Assembly: GCF_003260205.1 (NCBI RefSeq)
Contig: NZ_QERF01000007.1
Location: 186,001 to 250,000 of the forward strand
Direction: 5' to 3'
DNA: 64,000 bases
Source: Winogradskyella tangerina
GTDB lineage: Bacteria > Bacteroidota > Bacteroidia > Flavobacteriales > Flavobacteriaceae
Of the stretch, positions 1-9,300 are shown piece after piece. The position numbers were made by a program, and so were the translations under genes. Position 1 is the first letter of the stretch. Each line of letters opens with the position of its first letter. The notes below the pieces were generated by a model. The model did no database searches. It saw nothing but the letters and a program-made list of their open reading frames with translations, and was not told the DNA's origin.

Positions 1-747
1 TAAAAGTTTTAAGGTCGCATAGAGTGTTGTTGTTTTACCAGATCCTGTCGGACCAGAAATTAAAACTATACCGTTTGGTTTTTTAATGGTCTCTAAATAC
101 GATCTTAGTTCTTTTTTAGTAAATCCAAGATCCTCTAATTCTAATTGATCAGAATCTTTACTTAATATTCTTAAAACTACTTTTTCACCGTGTAAAGTGG
201 GTAAGGAGGATACTCTAATATCAAATTCTTCGTATTCGGTATTAATTGATATTCGGCCATCTTGAGGTAGGCGTTTTTCGGAGATATCTAATCCTGCTTT
301 TATTTTTAGTTTGTTGACAATAATAGGATATTGATCAGGTTCTATGATAAAATACTCTTTTAGTTTACCATCGAGACGCAGTCTTACACGGCAGCGTTCC
401 TCGTAAATTTCAAAATGAACATCGCTACTACCTATGTGCTTGGCTGTTGAAAGAAGTTTTTCCAAAAAGTCTGTGGAATAGCTAAAGGCTTCAGAACTTG
501 ACTGCTCTCGTTTTCTGAAATTTACAGCCAGATATTGCTGGATATTATCTTTTGATTCATTTACCAAAGAAACGTCCTTGCCTAAAATAATTTCTAATTC
601 CTGCTTGAATTTTTCAGTGGTGTTATGAGACTTAAACGTATATCCATTGGCATTGTCATCGATAGGAATAATTTGATAGGCATGAGCTTGCTCACTACTA
701 ATAAGTTGAGTTAGATGGACTGGTATTTTAAAATCATCCTTCACCAT
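1..747 (-). CDS. GspE/PilB-type assembly ATPase, 5' part only (runs off the window)
   Basis: Cytoplasmic ATPase of the type II secretion/type IV pilus family, which would power pseudopilus assembly. I translated 249 codons by hand from an ATG at 745-747 to the window edge without a stop. Family landmarks appear in order: SSDVHFE, RLRLDGKL, RLPQDGRI, SLPTLHGEKV and the Walker A motif GPTGSGKTTT at about residues 232-241. Walker B and the rest of the C-terminal domain lie beyond position 1. It is the last visible gene of a minus-strand set with a prepilin peptidase (3 bases away) and a pseudopilin, so it probably serves this apparatus rather than a generic pilus. It could be called either GspE or PilB. 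Confidence 0.9.
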   Translation of the reverse strand, partial: MVKDDFKIPVHLTQLISSEQAHAYQIIPIDDNANGYTFKSHNTTEKFKQELEIILGKDVSLVNESKDNIQQYLAVNFRKREQSSSEAFSYSTDFLEKLLSTAKHIGSSDVHFEIYEERCRVRLRLDGKLKEYFIIEPDQYPIIVNKLKIKAGLDISEKRLPQDGRISINTEYEEFDIRVSSLPTLHGEKVVLRILSKDSDQLELEDLGFTKKELRSYLETIKKPNGIVLISGPTGSGKTTTLYATLKLL

Positions 748-750
748 TAT

Positions 751-1230
751 TTAGTAAGCATATAATGAATTTGTAAACCCAGACCAATGCAATGCATATG
801 CAATGCCGTAAAATAAACTAATGTAGCCTGCCAAAGGAACCGAAGGCCATTTAGAATATTTTTTTACAATGAGATGAAGAATTAACGAAAACAGCAGTGA
901 GAATACAAAAAGAACTAAAAACGATAATGTTGAAAATGAGAATACAAGACCAAAGAATAGCAGTATATCTCCTAAACCAATGGCTTCATTTATTTTCATT
1001 TTAAGTTTCATTTTTGCGTAGACTATTAGAATTATTATAAGTGTCAAAACAAACAATAGATTCATACCAATAGAAACAAAAAATAATTCTGGTAGGGTGC
1101 TGTTATAAAATAAAATAGCACTACTTATGCCAAGTATTGGATAGAGAAACCAATAGACCTGTCGATCTTTAATATCCTGATAAGATATAAGACCAATACA
1201 GCTTATTAATATGAGTTTTATTACTATCAT
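751..1230 (-). CDS. Prepilin peptidase (A24 family), integral membrane
   Basis: Aspartic protease that would trim the leader peptide of the nearby pseudopilins. The protein is almost entirely hydrophobic, with about six membrane segments. The two catalytic aspartates of the A24 family are visible in SYQDIKDRQV near the N-terminus and in the GLGD motif in the middle. It is short (159 aa) and lacks the N-terminal methyltransferase and zinc domain of full-length PilD, so it resembles the minimal TadV/CpaA form. I chose the ATG at 1228-1230 because it overlaps the stop of the upstream pseudopilin gene (TAATG), a normal coupled arrangement. A longer reading from 1278 would add 16 polar residues inside that gene. 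Confidence 0.85.
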   Translation of the reverse strand: MIVIKLILISCIGLISYQDIKDRQVYWFLYPILGISSAILFYNSTLPELFFVSIGMNLLFVLTLIIILIVYAKMKLKMKINEAIGLGDILLFFGLVFSFSTLSFLVLFVFSLLFSLILHLIVKKYSKWPSVPLAGYISLFYGIAYALHWSGFTNSLYAY

Positions 1231-1643
1231 TAGTCCTTTATAATTTGCCTTGGTGCGCCTGTTTCGTTGATTTCCCAAACGTTGAAAATCCCATCGCCGT
1301 CAAAATCTGTTATTGCTGTTGCTCTGGCCACAAAGGTGGTGTTGTCGGCACTTAAAATTTCATAAGTATAATTACTTGTACCATTTTCCTTTACGGTTTT
1401 AGGCGCCTCAAAATCTAATTCATAAAGATCAGCACTGTATTTAGAATATAGGTAGCGATGTGAAGTTTGATTATTGTATATATACTTCAGCTGCATTTGA
1501 GCTTCAATACTCTTTGCTTTAACAACCAATGGCATAAGATTTGGAAGTGCAATAAGCATAAAAACACCTATTATTAATAGCACTATGAGCACCTCTTGAA
1601 GACTAAAAGCTTTAAGCTTTTTATTTGATATTTTTAATTTCAT
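1230..1643 (-). CDS. Type II secretion/type IV pilus pseudopilin, GspG-like, with an EF-hand-like loop
   Basis: Likely the major pseudopilin subunit. A basic leader is followed by the class III prepilin signature KAFSLQEVLIVLLIIGVF, with the conserved Glu at +5 and a hydrophobic helix. The residue before the cleavage site is Ala instead of the usual Gly. After the helix comes a globular domain of about 95 residues, ending in an acidic loop DFDGDGIFNVWEIN that looks like a calcium-binding EF-hand loop. Calcium binding near the C-terminus is known for GspG pseudopilins, but this loop type is different. It is translationally coupled to the prepilin peptidase downstream. Confidence 0.85.
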   Translation of the reverse strand: MKLKISNKKLKAFSLQEVLIVLLIIGVFMLIALPNLMPLVVKAKSIEAQMQLKYIYNNQTSHRYLYSKYSADLYELDFEAPKTVKENGTSNYTYEILSADNTTFVARATAITDFDGDGIFNVWEINETGAPRQIIKD

Positions 1644-1655
1644 AGGCTGTTGATA

Positions 1656-2321
1656 TTAAATAAATCCGCAGGCTTCAGCTTTAAGGATAAGGTGTCTGTC
1701 GTCACCTTCTTCGACACCAAATACCTCCTTTAGATTTCGTTTTCGTAATTCTATAGCACTTTTTGAAAGTGGTATAATCTCAGAAAGATGTTTCATCTTC
1801 GCACCCTTAGATAATTGATACAAGAGCTGCCGATCTATCCTATCGAGGGTAAAGTCATTTGTGATATGACGTCGCATTAGTTGCAAGATCAATTTGCTGT
1901 AATACGGACAGTCTTCAATTACCGAAACTATGGCGTTATTAAGTTTTTCAAAATTGAGTTCTCTTTTAATAAGAAACCCTTCAGGATTTAGATTCTTAAG
2001 GATATTATTGAGTCTAAAATTGTTATTATAGGATGTTAAGACAATAATCTTCGCATTAGGGAAATACTTGCGTATGTCGACACCAATATCTTCCCCAGAA
2101 ACATAAGAGCCATTAGAAGAAGGTAAGAGATGGATATCTAATAAAACGAGATCAATAGGATCTGAATGCACTGCTCGTTTAATTTCATTAATAGCCGAAT
2201 CGCAACTTGTAACAATTTTGATTTTAAAATCTAATAGTCCGTTATTATCCCCAATTTGCTCTAGCGCTAATTTCATAGGTTCTACCATCAAAGGTTCTTC
2301 TTCAACGATAAGCGTATTCAA
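1656..2321 (-). CDS. NarL/FixJ-type response regulator (REC plus HTH)
   Basis: Cytoplasmic two-component regulator of 221 aa. The receiver domain covers about residues 1-130: acidic pocket E7-E9, phosphoacceptor Asp62 in LVLLDIH, the switch Thr in VLTSY and a conserved Lys near 117 (FLIKRE). Residues 160-221 hold a LuxR-like helix-turn-helix (LSEIIPLSKSAIELRKRNL). No histidine kinase is seen in the window. Its place as first gene of the secretion operon, divergent from the RHS genes across a 250-bp gap, suggests that it controls the apparatus, the RHS module or both; this is inference from position only. Confidence 0.85.
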   Translation of the reverse strand: MNTLIVEEEPLMVEPMKLALEQIGDNNGLLDFKIKIVTSCDSAINEIKRAVHSDPIDLVLLDIHLLPSSNGSYVSGEDIGVDIRKYFPNAKIIVLTSYNNNFRLNNILKNLNPEGFLIKRELNFEKLNNAIVSVIEDCPYYSKLILQLMRRHITNDFTLDRIDRQLLYQLSKGAKMKHLSEIIPLSKSAIELRKRNLKEVFGVEEGDDRHLILKAEACGFI

Positions 2322-2571
2322 AAAATTTATCCATAGAATAATAATGCCGAACCCCTAAGGGAAGAGTTCGATAAAGTTCAACACTAAATTATATGGTCAA
2401 CAGAAATTCCTATTAGGGTTTTTACATAGAAAAACTGTGTGAAAACCCTAATTTTTATGAAAATGGGAACTATAAATTTACATCAAAATCCATAAAACTA
2501 AAGTTATCTAAAGGTTAACAATCAATTGAATTGTTTAATGACCTTCATTATTAATCTTAATATTTCCGAAG

Positions 2572-5500
2572 ATGAAACGTAAACTTACTATTAGCCTGAT
2601 TTTTATCATGGCTTTGTCGCCATTTCTAATGGCACAAGAACTTCCCGAAGTAATCCCTCCCTCTCCAACAGTGGCCAACCTTATGCAGTTTGAAGAAGTG
2701 CCAATAAGTTATTATACCGGTCAACCTAATATTTCAATACCAATTTATTCCAAACCAATCACCAATAAATTGAGCATGAATATTGGCTTGAGTTATAATA
2801 CTCAGGGGGTTAAAATAAATAGTAGATCCGGTTGGACTGGAACTGGCTGGACATTAGCTGCTGGAGGTGCAATATCTCGCACCGTGAGAGATGTACCCGA
2901 TGAAATAAAGAAGAACACTAATGGTTATATCGGGATTAAAACTGGTGCGCATCATTTAACCGAATATTGGGATTATGAAAGTCTAACATTCCCTCAAAAA
3001 GAGGAATACAATTGGAAGGCTAATGGAACAAGTCTGGATAAATATGACACTGAACTTGACTTATATCAATTCGATTTTATGGGTTATTCAGGGCGTTTTG
3101 TAGTAGTTAAAGATGGAAATGACCTTAAAGCCAAACAGCTCAACCAGGGCAGTAACTTAGATATTGTATTATATAATAATGGAAGTCAGGTTGGTTTTGG
3201 GGCAAATACAATTGACGAGATTAGAATCACAGATACTAATGGATACCTTTATACTTTCGATCAAATAGAAACGTCCTTACCGACAACATTTAGTGGTACC
3301 ATACCTCAAGGAGATCCTGAAGGTGTCGTTCCAGTATCTGGAAGTCAAGAATATATCAATTTAAATACAGCTTGGCATCTAACGTCTGTTAAAAATGCTC
3401 ATGGTGAAAATTTGGTAACCTTTGGTTATGACTCCACTTATAATGAGACTTATATTGTTTCTGTCTCACGCACTTACAACAGATTAACAAGTCTACAAGG
3501 AAATCCAAATTTTAATAATCAGGATGTACAAGACAATGAAGCTAGGCTTGAACCAAAACAATCATTGTCCTATTACCAAATTAGTGCGCAGACTCAAAAA
3601 TTATCTACAATTAATTTTAGAGATGGAACCAGTGTAGAATTTAACTCCATAAATAATCACCCAGAGACTAACGGAGCTCAATTACAGAGTATCGCTATAA
3701 AGAATGGTGCTTCCACCAATAAGACCTATAGCATGACATATGAAACCACAACGGATACGTCCATTATACCTTCTCAATCAAGATTATGGCTCACTAAAAT
3801 TACCGAAACGGCTGGATCAATTAATCTAGATTACATTCTAGAATATGATGACAAAGCTTCTCTTCCTGGCTTTGACAATATCAATCTAACTGATGATTGG
3901 GGATACTATGTTGGTACAGGTACGACCGACTGTGGAATATATGAACCCAATAGTGGCTCTCTTAAAAAAGGACTGCTCAAACGAATTATTTATCCAACAG
4001 GTGGCGCAAAAGAATTTGTATTTGGCAAACATACAGCCTCATATTTCGGAAATACACAACTTACAGATGATGAGTATCGTGATCAGAACCCTGACAATTT
4101 CAATGCAACATCAGTTTCACAAACCTTTAATAGTGCTACACAAAATGCTTATGCCGGTTCATCATTCTTTACAAGTTTTATGGTTTCACAAACTCAAGAA
4201 GTTGTTTATCAGCGTGGTGCTACAACAGCAACAGTAGCCGAACAGCAAAATGCATTCATTGAAATTACAGGACCTAATAATTATCTTCAGCGATTCGCTC
4301 TGGATGCTGAAGAAGTTAAGTTCACCGTTGATTCTGGCACCTATGAAATCCGTTTTGGTACGTTAACAACAGGAACCAATTATAATGTAGCAATGTGTAT
4401 TGGATATAAAAACTTCAACACACCCATTGATAAATTTGTTTTTGCTGGTGGTTTTAGAGTAGAACAAGTAATTTTTAAAAATGATCCGTTATCAGCCGAA
4501 GTTGAACGCCGGATTATAGTCAATTATGATGACGAAAATGACAGTGATATGTCATCAGGAGTTTTAGATTCTGAATATTATCGACTATTTAGAAGTTATA
4601 AACTCAAATCTTTTAGCGATAGTTGTCCTGAGAGTTTTGGTTCTAGTGGAAATCCTGTTAAATCTGAATATGAGGTCACTGAGAAAGGTACGAGAGTTCA
4701 GGCTACACAGGGCGGTTATGTTGGATACCGACATGTAAAAGTATTTGAAACTGGAAACGGATACACGACTTATAACTATACATCTGCTTACGATTATCCA
4801 TCACCTTCTACAGTTTTCAATTTACCAAATCCAACACCTGCACCTAATATTGACTTCAAACGTGGTCTATTATTAAAGGAGCGTATTTATAATGCCAACA
4901 ATGATATTTTAAAAGAGGTGAGCAATGTGACTGTCGTGGGGAATGATGAAGTGCCTAATTACACCTTTACAGAAAGTGCATTGTACTCAGCAAGATTTGC
5001 CTATAAAAATCCTGATTGTGCTGAGGCTCATTGGTATGATAAATATTCTAGCTTACTTAGTGGTATACCAGACAATACTAATGGATGCACCTATTCTTCT
5101 GGACCAAAAGATACTTATTATAATTGCGGTGGTGTCGCAGCCTTACAAAAGGTGACCGTTATTAACAGTACGTTGGCTCAACTTACTGAAACGAATACCA
5201 ACGAATATTTCTACGAAAACGGTACGCCGAATATTAAAAGTACAGAGCAACAATTTCAATACAATGCTGATAACAATCTTATAAGTCAGGAAGATGCCTA
5301 TTATTTTAAATCAGGCACACAAGAACATTTACAAACTAAATATTATTATCCAGTAGGTCCAGACTTGGGCAGTAATAGTATAGCCGTAAAGAACGATCTT
5401 ATTAGCATAAATAAGATTGAGGAAGTACTTGAGGTTGAATCCTTTAGAAATGGCACCAAATTAAGTACTACCTACAACGTTTATAACGAATTTGATACTG

Positions 5501-5955
5501 GGATTGTACTTCCTCTAGAAGTAAGGGTTGGTAAAAATACATTAACACCAACGACACGCATCAATTTTCATGATTACGATGATTACGAAAACCCAAAAGA
5601 GGTGAGTCAAGAGGACGGTATAAAAATTTGCTACATCTACGGTTTTAATGGAACGCTTCCTGTAGCAAAACTTACTAATATTGATTATGCGTCCATTGAA
5701 TCAGCATTTGGAGGAACTTTCACGCCTCCTAGTGGAAATTTGAGCGCATCAGATGAAACAACACTAAGAGGTATTACCAACACATTTGTGTCCTTCTATC
5801 GCTATGACCCTATAAAAGGACTTATCAGTAGCGAGGACGACAAGGAATATGAAATGACCTATGAGTATGATGAGCTAAACCGATTATTGAGGGTTAAAGA
5901 TACCAGCGGTCATATCTTAAGTGAGAACAGCTATAATTACAAAAACCAGTACTAA
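2572..5955 (+). CDS. Large secreted YD-repeat/RHS-family protein (no toxin tail)
   Basis: A 1127-aa exported protein with a Sec signal peptide at residues 1-21 ending in FLMAQ. The N-terminal part (PISYYTGQPNISIPIYS, then GWTGTGWTLAAGG) is the form found at the start of Bacteroidota RHS proteins. The C-terminus contains YD-repeat sequence such as YEYDELNRLLRVKD and ends soon after it, with no RHS core motif and no variable toxin domain. It is the first gene of a plus-strand set followed 20 bp later by a small exported protein and then by the toxin-bearing RHS protein. It may form part of the RHS shell as a separate chain, a split arrangement. No T9SS C-terminal domain is visible. The family call is solid; the role is inferred. 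Confidence 0.8.
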   Translation: MKRKLTISLIFIMALSPFLMAQELPEVIPPSPTVANLMQFEEVPISYYTGQPNISIPIYSKPITNKLSMNIGLSYNTQGVKINSRSGWTGTGWTLAAGGAISRTVRDVPDEIKKNTNGYIGIKTGAHHLTEYWDYESLTFPQKEEYNWKANGTSLDKYDTELDLYQFDFMGYSGRFVVVKDGNDLKAKQLNQGSNLDIVLYNNGSQVGFGANTIDEIRITDTNGYLYTFDQIETSLPTTFSGTIPQGDPEGVVPVSGSQEYINLNTAWHLTSVKNAHGENLVTFGYDSTYNETYIVSVSRTYNRLTSLQGNPNFNNQDVQDNEARLEPKQSLSYYQISAQTQKLSTINFRDGTSVEFNSINNHPETNGAQLQSIAIKNGASTNKTYSMTYETTTDTSIIPSQSRLWLTKITETAGSINLDYILEYDDKASLPGFDNINLTDDWGYYVGTGTTDCGIYEPNSGSLKKGLLKRIIYPTGGAKEFVFGKHTASYFGNTQLTDDEYRDQNPDNFNATSVSQTFNSATQNAYAGSSFFTSFMVSQTQEVVYQRGATTATVAEQQNAFIEITGPNNYLQRFALDAEEVKFTVDSGTYEIRFGTLTTGTNYNVAMCIGYKNFNTPIDKFVFAGGFRVEQVIFKNDPLSAEVERRIIVNYDDENDSDMSSGVLDSEYYRLFRSYKLKSFSDSCPESFGSSGNPVKSEYEVTEKGTRVQATQGGYVGYRHVKVFETGNGYTTYNYTSAYDYPSPSTVFNLPNPTPAPNIDFKRGLLLKERIYNANNDILKEVSNVTVVGNDEVPNYTFTESALYSARFAYKNPDCAEAHWYDKYSSLLSGIPDNTNGCTYSSGPKDTYYNCGGVAALQKVTVINSTLAQLTETNTNEYFYENGTPNIKSTEQQFQYNADNNLISQEDAYYFKSGTQEHLQTKYYYPVGPDLGSNSIAVKNDLISINKIEEVLEVESFRNGTKLSTTYNVYNEFDTGIVLPLEVRVGKNTLTPTTRINFHDYDDYENPKEVSQEDGIKICYIYGFNGTLPVAKLTNIDYASIESAFGGTFTPPSGNLSASDETTLRGITNTFVSFYRYDPIKGLISSEDDKEYEMTYEYDELNRLLRVKDTSGHILSENSYNYKNQY

Positions 5956-5975
5956 CCTAAAAATTTGAATTAAAG

Positions 5976-6386
5976 ATGAAAACATTATATAAACTAGTAG
6001 TTACGGTGGTGTTGGTAATTTGCAGCACTTCACTTTACGCACAACAAACCCTGACGGATTTTACTGCAATTGATGAGTCTGGTGAAGACAATAATTATGT
6101 TTTTACAACCTTTACCAAGCAAGGAAATACACTTCTATGGAAGCAGAATAACTATACGAGTGAAAAAGAAGTTAGCATATCATTAAGTACTATAGGGGAT
6201 TATTGGGATCAAAACACCCAAACAGGAAGTATTACACTGACAGGATCATTAAATGATTATGTATTAAATCTGAAAATCGTTGGAACTTCAGAAGGTATTT
6301 CAGCTGAAATTCAAATTACTAACCCAACTTCTGAAGCCGATCCGCAAATCATCAATTATAGTATTGAAACCTTAACTCTTAATTAG
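5976..6386 (+). CDS. Small secreted protein of unknown function between the two RHS genes
   Basis: A 136-aa protein with a clear Sec signal peptide (residues 1-22, ending SLYAQ) and a mature part of about 114 residues, rich in Thr, Ser and Asn, with alternating hydrophobic stretches that suggest a beta-sandwich. I do not recognise a family. It lies 20 bp after the first YD-repeat gene and 8 bp before the toxin-bearing RHS gene, so the three are almost certainly co-transcribed. Its position suggests an accessory part of the secreted RHS complex. It is not the immunity gene, which is expected after the toxin domain. Confidence 0.7.
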   Translation: MKTLYKLVVTVVLVICSTSLYAQQTLTDFTAIDESGEDNNYVFTTFTKQGNTLLWKQNNYTSEKEVSISLSTIGDYWDQNTQTGSITLTGSLNDYVLNLKIVGTSEGISAEIQITNPTSEADPQIINYSIETLTLN

Positions 6387-6394
6387 AAACTACC

Positions 6395-9300
6395 ATGAAG
6401 AAAAGTATAAATATTTCAAATCGAATTATAGTAATGGTAGCTCTATTTATGAGCCTATCAGCATTTGTTACAGCACAGAGTATAATAGGACCAACAACCG
6501 TTTTATCTGGTAGTTCTCACAATTACTCCTACAGTAATCCATTCATATTGTCAGCTTCATGGTCTTCAGTTGGTGGAACTGTGGCCTTCACATGGACCAC
6601 TGGTACTAAAGGAAATACTACCTATCACGCCACAGTAGTCTGGGGTGCTGTGGGTAGTGGGTCAGTAACTATTAATGACTTTGGTGGACCAGTTGAAACT
6701 TTAAATGTAACAATCACTAGTGGTGGCGGATCTCAAAATACAGTACTTAGTGATGAAAACTTCGTACACACCTTAATACCACAAACGGCAACCACTAGTG
6801 TTAGTGGTCTAAATAATAATGAGAAAATAGAATCCGTAACCTATTTTGACGGACTTGGCAGGCCTATGCAAGCGGTTGGAATTCGGGCTGGAGGTAATTC
6901 TGAAGATATCATCACCCATATTGAATTTGATCAGTATGGAAGAACTGCCAAAGAATATTTACCATATACTTCTGACTTAGCGGCAGGTCCTTATCGCACA
7001 GGAGGACTCAGTGAAACCAATAGTTATTATGACGATACAGCTTTTGATGATGACTTTCCAGGGATGACCACCTTAGATATTAATCCATATTCTGAACAAT
7101 TGTTTGAAAGTGCTCCACTAAATAGGGTACTTCAACAGGGAGCAACAGGAGAAGCCTGGAAAATAGGACACAATCACGAGATTGGTATGAGCTATTTAAG
7201 CAATAGTGCGTCTGATAACGTTAGAAATTTCAGTGTTCAATTGACTTATGATAATACTGGTGGTGTAATCACATATATCCCAAGTCTTCAAGATAATGGC
7301 ACCTATAATGCCAACGAACTCTACAAAAGTGTTGTTCAAGATGAAAACTACGATGATAGTTCTAGTACTAAGGCGCATACAATAGAAGAGTATAAGGATG
7401 CTGAAGGAAGGGTGATCTTAAAACGAACCTATGGTAATTCAGTAGTTAACGGTAGTTCACAAACCGATGCTAAACACGATACCTACTATGTATATGACAT
7501 TTACGGAAATCTAACATATGTTATTCCACCTAAAGTGGATGATGTCAATAATGTTACGCTTGATGGTCTTTGCTACCAATATCGTTATGATGACCGGAAC
7601 CGGTTGGTGGAAAAAAGAATACCTGGTACCTCAGGATGGGAACACATTGTTTACAATAAATTAGACCAGCCAGTCATGACTCGTAATCGCACCTTATGGG
7701 CACAAGGGAAATGGTTAGTTACTAAATATGATAAATTTGGTCGCGTGGCTTATACTGGTTTAGAAAATTCTATTGCGTCTAGAGCTTATTTTCAAAATTT
7801 GGTTAACACGCATACCACAGCAACGCAATATGAGGAAAAGGTGTCAACAGGCACAGGTTATCTAGGTACCTATTACACCAACAACGCCTACCCCTTCAAT
7901 ATTGATGAGATATTAACTGTGAATTACTATGACGATTATTCATTTGATTTAGATGGGTTGACCTTACCATCCTCTGTGGATGGGCAGTCTGTTATTAATT
8001 ATAATAACAATACATCGACCCAAAAATTAACTAAAGGACTATCTACTGGTACGAAGGTTAAAGTACTAGATGTTACACCTGCGAAATGGATAACTACTAT
8101 TATGGGCTACGATGTTAAAGGACGAGCTATAGTTACCAAAAGCAAAAATCAGTATTTAGGTGCTACAGATTCTGTTGAAAGCACTTTAGATTTTGTTGGT
8201 AATATTGTTAAAACGGATACAGATCACACAAAGAATTCCACGACAATTAACATTATTGATAGATTCGAATATGACCATATGGATCGCTTAGTACTGCATA
8301 AACAGAATATCAATAGTGCTACATTAGATGAAGTTATTGCAGAACATTTTTATGACGATCGTGGTCAATTAGAAACTAAAGGTGTTGGTGGCGAAGAAGG
8401 AAGTAGCCGATTACAAGACATTGATTACAGTTATAATATAAGAGGTTGGCTAACAAATATAAATGATGCTGGTTCCTTAGGTAATGATCTGTTCGGATTT
8501 GATATACATTATAACAATTCACCGAATACGACACATGCTCTACACTTATATAATGGTAATATATTCTATACCAGATGGACTACTGCAAATGATAATACGC
8601 CCTTTTCATATTATTACCAATACGATGCCTTAAACCGTTTAAAAGTGGCAAAGTTTGCTGGTGGAGGTTATTGGTCTAGATATAATGTTGAAAATATTAC
8701 CTATGATAAAAATGGGAATATTCTTAGTTTAAAACGAAAAGGGCATGTTGTTCCGCAACCTGACCGTGCGATTTCTGGTGATTTTGGTGATATGGACGAT
8801 CTGGACTATACTTACCAAACCGATAGTAATAAACTCATAAAAGTTGATGATAGTGCTAACCCTGATTATGGATTCGTAGATGGTGCTGATGTAACTACAG
8901 AATATACCTATGATGATAGTGGAAATATGCTTACCGATCTAAATAAAGGTATTTCATCGAATATTACATACAACTACCTCAATTTACCAACGCAAGTGAC
9001 CTTTGCTTCGGGGAATATTCAGTACATTTATGATGCAACAGGTGTAAAACTAAAAAAAATAGTGAGTACAGGAACTACAACAGAATATGCGGGGAGTTTT
9101 ATTTACCAACAGTCTGGTAGTAATCCAGCAGAATTGCAGATGTTTTCAACCCCTGAAGGCTATGTGGAACCAGATGGCACAAACTTTAATTATGCCTATC
9201 AGTATGTTGATCATCTAGGAAATATTCGCCTTACTTATATGGATATTAATCAAAATAATGCCAGTAATGTAAGTTTAGATATTATTGAAGAAAATAATTA

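Noticed and set aside
2348-2370. Hairpin CGAAC/GTTCG upstream of the response regulator as a riboswitch
   Set aside because: A 5-bp stem with a small inner pairing is too weak to support a call.
3893-5155. Short plus-strand frames inside the first YD-repeat gene
   Set aside because: Out-of-frame shadows of the 1127-aa protein, which is continuous and well formed.
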